A stretch of 64,000 nucleotides of DNA from Gossypium raimondii (GCF_025698545.1 NC_068569.1:4216001-4280000); one strand, 5' to 3'; positions 36,600 to 49,739 are shown, numbered from the stretch's first letter. The notes: generated from the sequence alone by a model not told the origin. Program-made: numbers and translations.

Positions 36600-37086
36600 A
36601 CGGCTACTATAGGGGCTCGACAAGTTAGCCCCCGCCACTGCTGTGCACAATACTTTGGCCTAATTTTAACACCAAACCAGCTGCAATCCTATTTCTTCAC
36701 GATCAGTCCCATCATGATTCAATCCGGTTTGGATCATCATGCTCGTGTGGTGGAACCCAACCCACCATATTGAACACCTATTTTACTGTCCCTTTAGCTG
36801 GCACATATATTCTCCTATAAATTTAAACGCGTTGTATTTCTAAACTTGGTGAAATTGTGAAGGATTTTGACCACCTTATGTTGGTTTTAGTTCATCAAAA
36901 CCAAAAATATGTGCTGAACTGATTGGATGTTGTTTGAGCAAGTGGATTCCAAAATGGTCAATGGCAAGCATCAACAAAAGTTTATTTAAACTCGCTTAAC
37001 TAATATCACTTTGTCAAGTCGATTGATTTGATTAAATTAGGTTAAATCAGTTTGTTATTTTCAATTTTTATAAATATGCAGATTAA

Positions 37087-37697
37087 GGGTCTGTTTGATT
37101 GCCAGTAAAATATTTTCCGTAAAATGATTTCTGGAAAATGTTTTACTTTTCTCGTAAAATGATTTCTTGGAAAATATTTTCGGTGTTTGATTGAATATGT
37201 GTAAAATATTTTCTCACTTGCAGATTTTTGAAAATATTTTTGGAAAAGTTGTTTTACATATATTAATATATATTAATAAATTTTATATTTTAAATTATTT
37301 TTACATATATTGCAATGATTTATTTATAATAATACTCAATTATTAAGCTACAATATTAATCGTTATAAATTGAAAAAAATTAATATCAAATAAATTATTT
37401 GTAATTGTGTTAAAAAAAACAAGTATTGAATAATTAAAAAAACAAGTTACTGGAAAATCGATAAACAGAAGCAGTTTTCTACCGAAAATGAAGGAAGGAA
37501 GGAATGAGGCGATAGAGAGGAGAGCACGGAAAATGTCTTACGGAAATTGAAAGGGTAAGACATTTTCCCTAAAATGTAACCCATTTTCCCTTGTTTTGGA
37601 GTTCATTTTCCAAATGGAAAATGTTTTCCGCCAATCAAACGCTGGAAAAGTTGGAAATGATTTTCCAGAAAATTAATTCCGTCAATCAAACAGACCC
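37087..37697. mobile_element. PIF/Harbinger-type (Tourist-like) MITE, 611 bp
   Basis: Ends are GGGTCTGTTTGATTG and CAATCAAACAGACCC, a perfect 15-bp terminal inverted repeat. TAA flanks both sides (37084-37086 and 37698-37700), the target-site duplication expected for PIF/Harbinger. The interior repeats TTTTCC/GGAAAA motifs and has no coding potential. Confidence 0.85.
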
Positions 37698-37700
37698 TAA

Positions 37701-40700
37701 TTCAACTGATTTATTTTTCATACTTGCAACAATTTAAGAGAGATAAATAGGGGTCTTCACTTCCCTCCACAAATAAAAAAAAATTATCATTTAAGTACCT
37801 ATTAAATGAATAAATTAAAAATTAATTTATGATAAAATTACACTTAACCCTCCAAAATAAAGAAAATTATGTTTAGTCCCTTAAAAATAATGATATCATA
37901 AATTAATATATTATAAAATTATGTTTTTATCTCTCAAAATCTTATTACTCAATTCCATCTCCTAAAAAAAAATTTGGATTCACCCTTGCATACTCGAATG
38001 GAAACTAAAGGGAAAAAATCGGTTTAACCGGCCAAACTTACTAATGTTAAATCAATTTGATTAGATCAATTAAAGTAGGCTAATCAATCACAATACAAAA
38101 GTCAATTTGTTAAATTTATTTTTAATTGAACCAGCAAATTGCTCTAGTGAAAGAGTAAGTTTGGATTCCACCATTTGTGCCGCTTGCAGTCGCTTAAACT
38201 TCTACGGTAAAAGTTAAAGATTTACGTGAAAGAGTATAATCAATATTATATAGAGATATCAAAATAACTGTTTATCTGACTGTCCAATAAAATTATGAAC
38301 TCAACGAAATCAAGAAGAGTCAAAGGTCCACACGCTAGGAAAGCAACCATTTATGTTTGCTCATCACTCAAACAAGGTCCCCTACGAGAGATCAAAGCAT
38401 CCCGTAACCAATAACAGCTATTTAGAGGAGAGAGACAAACCCTCTCATTTCATTTCGCTGTTCATAGTCACTCCAAGAAACCATGTCCCCTAATTTCCCT
38501 TCTAAACTCAACTATTTCAAAGGCACACGTGGGGGACGGCGGGGTCGCATTATCACCTTATCTTAAAGGGTACATTTCCATTGTTAAGGGTTAGTACTAG
38601 TGCCCTTATCCATGCAGGCTGTAAGCATCCAATGTGCTATAAATGTGAAAGCGACCCTGCCTCTAAGTTTCGACTCACCCTTCTCTTAGCTCTATTTAAT
38701 TCAAAGTCAAGATTCAAAAAGATTAGGCAGTAAAAGAAAATTTTGAACTTCAACTTGCATCATTACGGTGTTTGATCTTCGACAAGCAGCCGCAAAGAAT
38801 GTCAATTTCTTGTAGGGGTGTTGGGATACAAAGCAAGAACAACATCGTTCCATTTTTGTTTTTGAGTATGATTTGGATCATCCTAATTGCTTGGTCCGTT
38901 TAGATTAATTTCGTGTTAATCTTGTTTGCATTTACCCCTAACTACACTCCATCCTGCTTGGCTGCGCGAAAATATGAAAGAATGGAAATAGTAAAAAGTA
39001 TTGAAGAAAATAAATAAAATTTGAGTATCATCCGAAATTGAAAATTAAATAGAATTTTTTTTTTATTCCAGTACACTAAAAATTTAAATGAGGAGAACAA
39101 ATGAAATGAAAAATATAAAAGTATGTAATTTATAATATTATATAATTTATTTCTCTATTTTTCAGTTCTACCAAATAAAAATATATATACACTTTATATC
39201 TTTCCTACCAACAACCAAACAAATAATAATAAATTTTAAAATCTTTTAATTTTTTCCACTTCTTTTAATTTTTCATCTTTCAAATTTTTGACCAAACGTA
39301 AAAGTCAAATTTCTATTATAATTCGTGATCATCGATCATTCATTTTTTTAATATTCGATTAAATGCTCATATTCTGTGAATTTGCTGTTTTATTTTTCAG
39401 AAATTTAAACTTTTAATAGAATTGAAAAATAATTAGAGGTCAAAATTAAATTTTATATTTTTCTAATAGTCATCATTTTAATACTCTATAATTTTATATT
39501 TTTTAAAAATAAATTAAATTTTTGTTATTTTTAAGTGTCAAAATGTAATTTTATCATTACTAATTTAAAATTTTATAATTTATAAAAATAAAATAAAATG
39601 AAAAATTTTCGATTTTACGAGTATCCATCCAACCAGCCCTAACTTCGCCACTAAATAAAAACCTTGTATACCAAATTTATCTCCAACACTCCTATACAAA
39701 AAGCAAAAAGTAAATTATTGCAAAATAAAAATTTGAAGTCACTCTAGAGTCTAGAGCTTACGGCGAAAATAAAATTTGCATGGGGATCAAGCCCAATTTC
39801 ATTCCTCTCAAACTATCCAATACATAGCCCAATGTAACCTAGGATGAGAAAATGAAATAACCAGTTGCTTGAGTTGCTTAACTGTTTTTTGGGGTAACAT
39901 GATAGAAAGAACCTCTATATGTGAATAGGCGGCTTACTATATACAGTTAAAATATTTATAATCCTCTCTGACTGGTAGTTTAAATTCATCTATAAACCAA
40001 TGTCAGTCCATCTCAATTGAGCAATCAAACACACGCAAATTTGAGGTCTTCCGAATTTAATTATTTAATAATGAACCAAAAATAATACTTTTCGCAATCA
40101 AGAGCAAAACGAACTTGATTGTGTATCATTTGGTATATACTTCTCACCATAACCAGAACAAACAATGCCCCAGAAAACGAAACTGCAGGCTAGTTTGCCC
40201 AAATGTTAATCCCCAATGGCCTGCAGTTATTTTAATTTGTAGCTTACAAAACACCTTAAAGGTGATTTGTTGAAGTAATCGCTGCCATGTCTTTGTAATC
40301 TAACTTGCAGTTCAAGGAAGGTTATTCATCCCTTTCGCCTTTTAGCGTTGACTTAATAAGCAAAAATATCATTTTGCCACAAAATCAATTATCTGTTTTC
40401 TCGATCCTTGATTGGTGATTCCCTCTTAACAAATCATCAAATCTGTCTCTTTAATTTTGTTACGATTACGATTTCCCTCTAAATAAAAGTTCCTTTTTTC
40501 TTTTCTTTTCTTTTTTTCTTTCTAATATTTATTTAATTTTGATAATTTAAGTTTTAAAGATACATGACGATACATTGGTAATCAAATCACTAAGAACATG
40601 GAAAAAGAAAAGGGAAAAATGTTTTTTATATAGAGTTATTTCAAAACAAATTTACAAATTAAATAAATAATTATTTGATTCAAAACCTGTAAATTTTAAC

Positions 40701-41000
40701 ATAAAAGTCCCTTTTATTAAAGGAAACTTAATTATGATAGTGATTAAAATATTATTGTTAGTTTATATCTGCTCATCAAAATTAAAAAAAAAAAAGGATT
40801 GGAAGTTAGTATTGTTTTTAGGGATATAAGCTTTGATTGAAGCTCTCTATTGACCAAAATATTGGCTAATTAATAAATAAGTTTTGTTAATCATTGGTCT
40901 ATAAATTTATTATTTATTTTAATATAACTTAAACAAAATTTAGAAAATATCATTAAAACCCATAACAATTATCCACTTTGGGCGATATTCGTGAGTTTCT
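37701..41000. other. AT-rich intergenic DNA, no gene seen
   Basis: A gene-free interval. A somewhat GC-richer patch at 38320-38800 includes ACACGTGG near 38525 and could be promoter-like or transcribed, but no reading frame of note is visible. The remainder is AT-rich. Confidence 0.45.
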
Positions 41001-41219
41001 TTTTCTACCATTTTAGATTCCGAAGCAAAAACTTCTTTCTTTCCCACACTCTTCACTTTCCCTTCAATTTTCCCACTCATTATTTGTCAAATTTCCGCTT
41101 CAAATATCTCAAAGATTCTCGTTTTTTTCCCTCTCTCATCTTAATTCGTCGATAACTCAAAACCGTACTCTTTCAACGGTTATCCTTTTAGAAGCCGATC
41201 GAATCTGGTCTTAGTTAAG

Positions 41220-41700
41220 GTAAGTTCTACTATGAAGCTTGTCTCTCCAAGTATGGTTATTCATCTGCTCCATCTCCTTTTATTATTGTTGTTATTTTTC
41301 ATTTTTTTTGTTCTCTTAGGAATTGAAAACGACTTTTCTTCAGTTGATTCCTTGTGCAAAGGAAAAAAGAAGAAACGAATGAATGGATATAAAAGAAGAA
41401 CAAAATTAAAAAAAAAAAGTTCGATCGGAATATTCGTTTAATTTTATTTTTTTTGGTAACTTATTATGATTCTTTTTTCTACTTGTGTTGACAAAGTTCT
41501 ATTAATAATTGGAGAGGAAAAAAAGCTAAATTATTCTTTATTGTAGATTACCGTAAACAAGTGCCACCTTAACATATCACTATTCTTTAAGATCGTATTT
41601 GATGCTTTGTGAATTCATGGTTTTAATATCAGTTAGCATGTTTTATGTTTTTCCTTTGATGGGTATTTTCTAAAGGTTTTTCTTTGGGGGGGGGGATTGA
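41220..41700 (+). other. Probable 5' UTR intron of the KOC1-like gene
   Basis: A strong donor, TTAAG|GTAAGTTC, sits at 41219/41220 after a CT-rich leader. The acceptor lies just upstream of the ATG, either TTCTAAAG at 41675 or GATTGAAG at 41702; which one is used cannot be decided by eye. Confidence 0.55.
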
Positions 41701-41704
41701 AGGA

Positions 41705-43949
41705 ATGGCTGGGAAAGTCGTTGACGCTCTGTCCGCCAGTTTCTCCGAGTATGACTTCATTGAAGGTGATGATGAGCAACTTAGAACCGTGGTTTCAGCT
41801 TCGAATCTGAGAATTCCAAGGATTGACCCTTCAGTATTGAAACTTAGGCATAGAATTGGGAGGGGGCCTTTTGGCGATGTTTGGTTAGCAACTTATCATC
41901 GTTCGACTAACGAATATGATCATCAGTACCATGAAGTTGCCATCAAGATGCTCTATCCAGTTAAGCAGGATGATATGAGGACTTTGCTGGATAAGTTTGA
42001 TGATTTATATTCCAAGTGCCAAGGTGTGAATAATATTTGTTCTTTTCAGGGAATTTCTATTATAGGTGGAAAGGTGGGTGTTGCAGCTAATATAGATGAT
42101 TTTGATTTCAAGATGAAAGTTGATTATCTTGTTAAGAAATGAGTTTTGTTTTCTTTGCCTGCAGATATGTATTGTTATGAAATTTTATGAGGGATCCATT
42201 GGTGATAAAATGACTCGCCGTAAGGGAGGAAAGCTTCCGTTGCCTAACATTTTGAGGTGATGTACTCAATAGATGGAAGATTATGTCTCTTTCTTTTTAT
42301 TGTTAATGCTTAAGATAGCAGCTGAGTAGTGAATTTACATTTACTGCGTCTAATGTTTGCAGGTATGGGATCAATTTAGCGCAAGGGATTTTGGAACTGC
42401 ACTCACAAGGGATTTTGGTTCTGAACCTTAAACCTTTTAACTTTCTTCTTAATGAAACTGACCAAGCTGTTCTAGGGGATATTGGTATTCCATATCTACT
42501 ACTAGGAATTCGATTGCCCAGCTCAGATATGACACACAGGCTTGGAACCCCCAATTACATGGCTCCAGAACAGTGGCAACCAGAAATAAGAGGTCCAATA
42601 TCATTTGAGACTGATTCATGGGGATTCGCATGCAGCATTGTGGAGATGCTCACTGGTATTGTTCCTTGGCATGGGAAATCAGCTGATGAAATTTATGACC
42701 TGGTTGTCAGAAAACAGGAGAAACCACTTATTCCTAGTGGTCTTCCCCCTGCAGTTGAGAAAGTTCTTCTTGGCTGCTTCGAGTATGACTTCAGAAGCCG
42801 CCCTTTAATGAAAGACATATTGCATGTGTTTAAAAGGTAGGCATCTTTTATGCCTATATGGCAGTTTAAGATAGAAATGAGGTCTGTTCTCTATAATATG
42901 CAGTGCAGTGGAAATTTATCAAAGCTTCCCATTTAACAGCAATTTTAAATGACATTGTTGATTGTTCATATGTTGAGCTAATTGACCTCTTGTTCAGCTC
43001 AGAGAATGGAGGTGAAGATGATGGGCGTTGGACAGATCTTGGGAGCACAATCGTATCAGACAGAAAACATAGCACCACTGGCTACACAGAGTGGTTTCTT
43101 TCAAAGGATCATTTGCTAGTGGGTGACACAGTGCGTTCCAGAAAGCCATCTAACTCCTGCAAACCTGAAAATATGGATGTCCCAGAAGGAAATGTGGTGG
43201 GTGTAGAATATAGCACCGATCGAGATGGTTTTGTTTTGGTGAAGGTTCATGGCATTCACGACCCGTTAAGAGTTAATGTTTCGACACTGGAGAGGGTTAC
43301 TTTTGGCTTAGCAGCTGGGGACTGGGTACGTTTGAAGGAGGAAGACAAAAGGCACTCGCCAGTGGGTATTCTTCATTCCATTGACCGTGATGGAAATGTT
43401 GCTGTTGGGTTCATAGGATTAGAAACTCTTTGGAAGGGAAGTTCTTCACAATTTCAGATGGCGGAAACTTGCTGCATTGGTCAGTTTGTTAAGCTGAAAT
43501 CTAATGTGCTTAGTCCGCGCTTTGCTTGGCCTCGCAAAGGAGGAGGTATGTGGGCTACTGGGAAAATTTGCTGGATCCTACCAAACGGATGCCTTGTTGT
43601 CAAGTTCCCAGGTAGATTAACTTTCGGAGAGGAACTCGGTGATTTTTTGGCTGATCCAGCTGAAGTGGAAGTGGTTTCCTTTAAGAATTGTCCAGGAGTG
43701 GTGAAAAAGTATCAACATCTCGAGGATTTTCACTGGGCTGTGAGGCCACTCCTGATTGCATTGGGTCTATTTACAGCAATGAAGATGGGATCATTTGTTG
43801 GAAAGAGAATTGGGAGGTCAAAAGCGAAGCGACTGAGCAGTGTGATTCATAATGATGTCCAACATATGGATCATGCAGGCAGTGGCAACCCAGCATGGCT
43901 TCCACCTCCCGTGGCAAATATTCTTTTTGGGGAAGGTGCTGCTCGATAG
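41705..43949 (+). CDS. KOC1: KOC1-like protein kinase of the chloroplast outer envelope
   Basis: The Arabidopsis counterpart, KOC1 (AT4G32250), is a kinase of the chloroplast outer membrane needed for efficient protein import. Exons are 41705-42073, 42165-42256, 42363-42836 and 42998-43949, all in frame, giving 628 residues. The ATG at 41705 (MAGKVVDAL) is the first in frame. Kinase domain about 44-280: GRGPFGDVW, AIKML (Lys near residue 81), then LNLKPFNFLL where HRD would be expected, GDIGIP in place of DFG, and an intact GTPNYMAPEQW activation-loop end. The C-terminal half has KEG-like repeats (DTVRSRKP, GDWVRLKEEDKRHSPVGILH, GNVAVGFIG, GQFVKLKSNV). A hydrophobic stretch near 558-585 (VRPLLIALGLFTAMKMGSFV) is a likely membrane anchor. 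Two CAG acceptors at 42903-42908 were rejected because both lead to stops; TTGTTCAG at 42997 keeps the frame. Confidence 0.93.
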
Positions 43950-46790
43950 TTTCCTGGTCCACTCCATATACCCAAGAAGCATCTTCTAACTCTGTTGATT
44001 TACAGTAGGAAACTGTTACAACTATAATTGGTTATTTACTTCAAACTTCTTATTGTAAACATCTCAATCATCTATAATCATATTTTAGTGCATAGTCTCT
44101 TTGTTCTGCACATATTCAGCTGATCTAAATCTTGTGATTATTATAGTCAGTATATGCTTTCTAGAAATGTCGCTGAGGTGCATGATCTTAACGGTTTGAC
44201 TTTCCTTCGGCCTTCAAATAAAGAAACAAGTGGCGCAGTTTAAGTAATAGCCCTTTCATTCAGCTTCGATGATAAAGGGAGCTCAAATACCCCTTGTATT
44301 TGCAACAGAATTGCTCAGCTTGAGATACCATCGTTCAAAAAAGACTACATAATATTGTGTAAATCTGCGTTCAGAAAAGGCTACAGAAATTACCACCCCA
44401 CTGTTAGTCGCACCGGCTTTCAGCTTCTCTTCAAGTTTCCAAATGCTCTTCTTTCTCTTGAATGGCTTCTTGGAGTCCTTGAAACTCAATGGCTTCATTC
44501 AGGAGCTAAAATTGTTAACCTTCATTTTATTCTTTTCATCTTCCTTCCCAGACAATGCATAGGCGAAGAGCAGCCGAGAATCCCATGTTTTAGCTCTTGA
44601 GAGCACGTTATATATAATCCTTTTTTTTTTTTACTTGAACAAAAACCAACCCCTTGATCCTATGAGCATTACAAACTAAACGTTGACCTTTCATCTTGAC
44701 TTCAGCGTCGACAAAACATTTGCGGAGCTTCTATGCCACTGGTGCAGCTGATTACGACGTCATTGTATGAAGAGATCACACGCGTAATAGCTTGGACCCT
44801 AGGATGGTTCCTGAATGGATCGATTTAAAGCACTTGAAACAGTTTTTTAGATAGATCAAATACTTGGCCTGAATTTGGCATTTGGGCAATGCCATCACTG
44901 TTTTGAATTTGGAATAGTTGGATTCTTAATAACTAAAATGGCCCCTTGCCTCAGCCCACCTCTAATGTAACGGGCTCAAAGGAAACAGTGGTCTCTAAAT
45001 AATCTATACCCAGTATTATTCAATTCATGCATTTTCTTCCTATTCAAATTCCATCTTTCTAATCCAAAAAATAAAACCTCATAGACAAATAGTAGATATC
45101 AAGATGCAATCTTTTCCAATCTTAAGTTTTCTTCTTCTTTTGGTTCTGCGAACATTTTGACTTTGAACAATAGAGGGTTATAGATTTGTAGGAAGTTGAA
45201 AACAAGTGACGCTAAAGACAGGAAAGACAATAGATTTTTGTTGTCATTCAATACACAAGAGACTGTCGTTATAATGATTATCATTAAACATCATTATCAA
45301 CAACCCTATATCGATACTAAGAAATCATCTTAGGAAATCTCGTTATTTAATTTGTGATTATCTTTTATGAAAACAAAGGGCCCACAATCAATTCTCTCTA
45401 AGTAATTCCGAGCTGTCTGCAGCTATACAGTGAAAATCGAATTATTATATTAGTAGCTGATTAAATAACATTAGTTGGATAATGAATTGATTTGAATCGA
45501 GTGCAATTTGAAGGGTTTGAAAATCAAATGTTTGGATCAAACTGTCAGATAATCATAAGCTGTAAAGTGTTGTTGAAGATTTGCTTGAGGTTAGGTATGT
45601 TTAAGCATCCCTCAATGTTGAAGCGGATAAACTTGGTCACACTTGGGAATTGGATGATAGTCCGAGGTCCATGCCCAATTAACTTTTCAAGATCACGCTA
45701 TATTTGTGGGTCCAAAAATATGATTTTTTTTTATTTTCTTTTGAATATCTGTTGTTGACATGGGAGGGGAAATAAAGATTCGCTGTAATGCGGACATTGC
45801 CGACACCGTATTTATGTCGACACGACAAGAAATCAGAAAATGAATCACGAAGCTGTTAAGTCCACTTAAGTTGCAAACGCCAATTTTTTCTGAAATATTA
45901 GGGTGAAAAGGGGGAAAAACACAACGCTATTGTTTCTATACGACGGCCCAACAAGTTTATCCGTTCTTACATGTACATGTAGACAAGAAATATGTCTTCC
46001 TTACAAAAAATTGAAAAAATATGTAAATTAAATATTTTCTTTTGGTAATGAATAATTATACGGTTAATACTAACGTATTTATGGTAGAGACATATTCACA
46101 CTATATATGCACATATTACGATGTTCGAATTTGAGTGAATTTTAAGAGTGTAAAATTCTAGACCATCAAGTTAGACAAGAGAATTCAAAACTTAAATAAT
46201 TTATATATATTATCTTAAGTATTTCCACGAATGAAAGTATTTTTATGGTTTTTTTAATTTCATAATAATAAAAATATTATTTTTCAAACGATGATGCATA
46301 AAGTTTGTTAGAACACAACATGAATGGTTTGTGCTAGTGAATCACACTATGAGAATATAAAAAGATCAGTAAGATGAAAGCAATTCACACCATGAACGGT
46401 GGAAATCTATTGTATTTGGAAGATTATAGAAAGGAGTTTTTTACGGAGTAAGGTTGCTTGTCTTTCTTTTTATACGATGAGAGGTATTTATAGGAGAATG
46501 AGGGTTGAGTTTAAGTCTTAATCATTGAGTTATCCTCCCTTTTAGGTGCGATGATAAGGTGACATATATCAACTTAGAGCACTGTTTGAATTGACTTGAA
46601 TGAGACTCGACATAGTGTGGGCAGGATACGACGAATTAATATATTTTGTAAGAAACACTTCATAGTATATTTTCTTGATATAATGAATCGATAGATGTTA
46701 TATATGTTATGAAATGCATAGCGCCCCTAATGATGTCTAGGTGATGTTAAGAAGAAGTAGGAAGTTATGTATTACTAGGTTTTTACGTGC
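43950..46790. other. Intergenic DNA right of KOC1
   Basis: The first 250 bp are probably the KOC1 3' UTR. A possible decayed exon lies at 44430-44510 (see separate entry). No other coding sequence is recognisable. Confidence 0.45.
44430..44510 (-). pseudogene. Possible decayed coiled-coil exon fragment
   Basis: On the minus strand, a TTTTAG acceptor-like site near 44510 is followed by a frame reading LLNEAIEFQGLQEAIQEKEE, a coiled-coil-like pattern, which then meets TGA. A second frame continues EKLKAGATNS downstream, as expected after a frameshift. I do not recognise a parent gene with certainty, and it may be chance. Confidence 0.25.
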
Positions 46791-46800
46791 TACATTATTG

Positions 46801-47235
46801 AGTCATTTTTTAAAATAAAATATGGATTTTTTAATTTGAATATTTTTAATTTTAGTAATATTATTAAAATTTTAATTTTAAATATCATTTAAGGACATAT
46901 TACGACATATTAAACTAGTATATATAATTATAAAATCTACTACTTATTAATTATATATAAAATATATAAATAAAACCCTAAATTCTACTGCTTAAGGTAA
47001 ATATATAACACTGTTAAGTCATTTCTAAAAATAAAATATGGACTTTTTTTTAATGTGATTTTTTAATTCTACAAACAGTGTTAAACTTTTTAAAAACATT
47101 AATTAGGGACATATGATGATATATTAAAATTATCTGCATAATTTAAACTGCTCGTTAATTATCTATAAAATATATGGATAAAAATGTTGAAAAAATTAGT
47201 AATATTATTTACTTTTAGTGAAAAGTTGCAACATA
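46801..47235. repeat. Diverged tandem duplication, about 216-bp period
   Basis: AAAATAAAATATGGA recurs at about 46812 and 47028. Both copies continue with an A/T-rich stretch and GGACATAT..ATATTAAA, then TTAATTAT. Old and diverged. Confidence 0.55.
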
Positions 47236-48800
47236 TTTTTTTAATAAAAATCAATAAGAGAAACTACTTAAAACAAATATTATTGATAAAAATTAAATGT
47301 CCGTGATAAGAATATAAGAAGTTCAAAAATAAATTTTAGAAAATAATGTTTATATTCTAGATAAAATCGGTACCAAATATATTTTCATATTTTCATTATT
47401 CGAAACAAGTTTTATTTTTATTTACCACGTGTTTTTCATATATTAGAAAATAGAGAATAAATTTTAAATAAAAATTTAGAAACGGAATAGAGCCTTAGGC
47501 CTTGTTCAACAACTTACTGAAAAAATAAATCAATTAATAATTAATAATTTTGGTGATTTAATTTTTAATCAAATAATAGAAATTCCATTGAAAAATTGTT
47601 AAAAATGATAAATAGAGAGGAGTTCAGTAACACTTAATATAAATTTTATTCAATTTTTATTTATTTTAATATTATTCTTTAAATATTTTGCTTGAAAAAT
47701 TTTAAAAGTTAAAATTATCAAACAATTATTTATATTTCATAATAATTTTAAAATACCAAATTAAATTTAATACTTAAATTTTCAATCCAGGTTAACAATT
47801 TTCAATTTTCGCTGATTAAAAAAGATGAAATTTTGGACATAAGTAAATAATGTTCTAAGACAACGTGACACGTGGTAGTTGAAAGGAGGGGGACCAGTAC
47901 TCATGTACATGCGTTTGACTTTGGGTGAAGATTTGGAAAAGAAAGCAAAGGTTAAAGAGAAGATCACGCATGATGAAAGTTGAGGGTGGAGATGGGAAGG
48001 AGGAGTTACGTGAGAATATCAGGAGCGTTGAAAACCAAGGGTGTAGGGAAAAACATAGATGGATGAAACGATACTCGTGAAATGAAAAAAAGAAGAAGAA
48101 GAAGAAGAAAATATCAAAGAGGGCGATGTGAGAGAGTCCAGCAAAAAATTGAAAAGTGTTAATGATAATGTTATCATGTTTTTTCAGTACAACTCGCGTG
48201 CGCATGAACAGTTAATCCCGTACGTCCATTTTTTATTTTTGTGGGTCCGTCATATAAAACTGCGGCACACGCTCATTCATCTGCGCGTTCAATTACCATT
48301 TTACAATTTTCCTTGACAACATATTATTCCTTTTGTTTACCTTAACAACATGTAGAGTTTTTATTTTTATTTTATTTATATGAAATTTTATAATTTATTT
48401 GAATTTTAAAAATGGGAGACTTCATATCGATAAAAAATAAGATGCAATCTGTTGTAATAAATTTACTGGGATAAAATTGAATATTAAAATTCTACATAAA
48501 TATTTTCTTTTTCATGTAATTTTAATTAGGGAGGACAAACGACTAAGTAATAGTAAAATAAATACCATTTTCAAAAATAAAAATTTAATGTGCTAAAATT
48601 ACAATTGATACGTGGGTGATAATATTGCACACATAAAATATGAGGAAGTTATAAAGCTAAAAAACATATTTAAACTAATTATTTATTAGATTTAAATATG
48701 ATTTTTATAAAAGATTTTATATGAAAATTCAAGTCATTATTTTAACTAATGGTATATTACATAAATTAAAATTTTAAATGTTAAATTTTATAAGTGTTGA
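47236..48800. other. AT-rich intergenic DNA with GAA repeat
   Basis: No gene seen. A (GAA)n tract is at 48091-48110. The patch at 47860-48300 is GC-richer with several short frames but no recognisable product. Confidence 0.4.
48091..48110. repeat. (GAA)n microsatellite
   Basis: Six to seven perfect trinucleotide units after an A run. Confidence 0.9.
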
Positions 48801-48819
48801 ATTTATATTAGAAAATTAT

Positions 48820-49200
48820 TTGATAGGTTAGTAAATATAAGTATTGAATATAATTATATTGTTCGATAAAAATAAATATTTATTTTAATCTTATTAACAT
48901 AATATTTTTATATTATTTTTGATAGGTTTTTATGAAAGAAAAATATAGTAATTTGAATATTTCATTTAAAAATGATAATTTGTTTAAAACTTTAATAAAA
49001 TAAATTTGGCTTAATATTTTCTACATTAATTGATAATTAATAAGTAGCTACCTATTTATTTATCTTATTCAATATATTTCTGTTGAAAATTTATATTAAA
49101 TAAAAATAAAATGATTATCAAACAAATTTAAAATATTAAATATTTAAAATTTTTCAATATTTTCAATGAAATAAAAAATTTAATAATTTATCAAACACAC
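48820..49200. repeat. AT-rich MITE-like repeat copy
   Basis: Related to 30500-30800 through the shared segment near 49086-49168 (AAAATTTATATTAAATAAAA, then ATGATTATCAAACAAATTT). It begins near TATTTGATAGG and ends near TTATCAAACACACG, resembling inverted ends. Confidence 0.4.
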
Positions 49201-49495
49201 GTTCAATTGATTTTATTGTTATTACAACAATGAAAAATGTGTATTGATGTTTGTTTAAGTAGAGTTTTCTAAAAGAATACGGAAATATGCATTGTATATA
49301 TATAAATTAATTCAATAAAATACATTTAAAACTCAAATATCTCTTGCCGTAAAGGTCACATTCGAATGTTAAAAACATGTGTTAAGCAAAGATTCATGAA
49401 CACGAATTTAGGCTTCGTGCTTCACGGGAATGCTTTGGAGTGTGTTAATTACGTACATGAATTGAGAGTAGTGAAAGGAGTGCGATTGTATATGA

Positions 49496-49727
49496 TGACG
49501 TCACCCGTATCTACCCTTGGGCCCACGATATTAAAATAATAATATATGGTCAAATAGGGAAAAGACAAGCCCCTAGATTACCAATCCATCTACGTGGCAG
49601 TATTCCACTGCGGCTCCATAAACCCCACCACTTTCTAGAGCCCCACATCAAAGCTATTAAGATCCCTCCACTATTCCACGTGTATGGCCCATCTCCACTC
49701 ATTCACATTACCCAACTTGCCACGTCA
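49496..49727. promoter_or_regulatory. Cluster of ACGT-core elements
   Basis: TGACGTCA (49496-49503), TACGTGGC (49591-49598), CACGTG (49677-49682) and CCACGTCA (49720-49727) lie within 232 bp of a CA-rich patch. These are bZIP/ABRE-type sites. The nearest gene start to the right is APT at 51323, which is rather distant. Confidence 0.4.
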
Positions 49728-49739
49728 TTTCTCCGTGAT

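Noticed and set aside
42903-42997. Start of KOC1 exon 4 at the CAG sites 42903-42908
   Set aside because: Both CAG acceptors lead to early stops in the incoming phase; the acceptor at 42997 keeps the frame.
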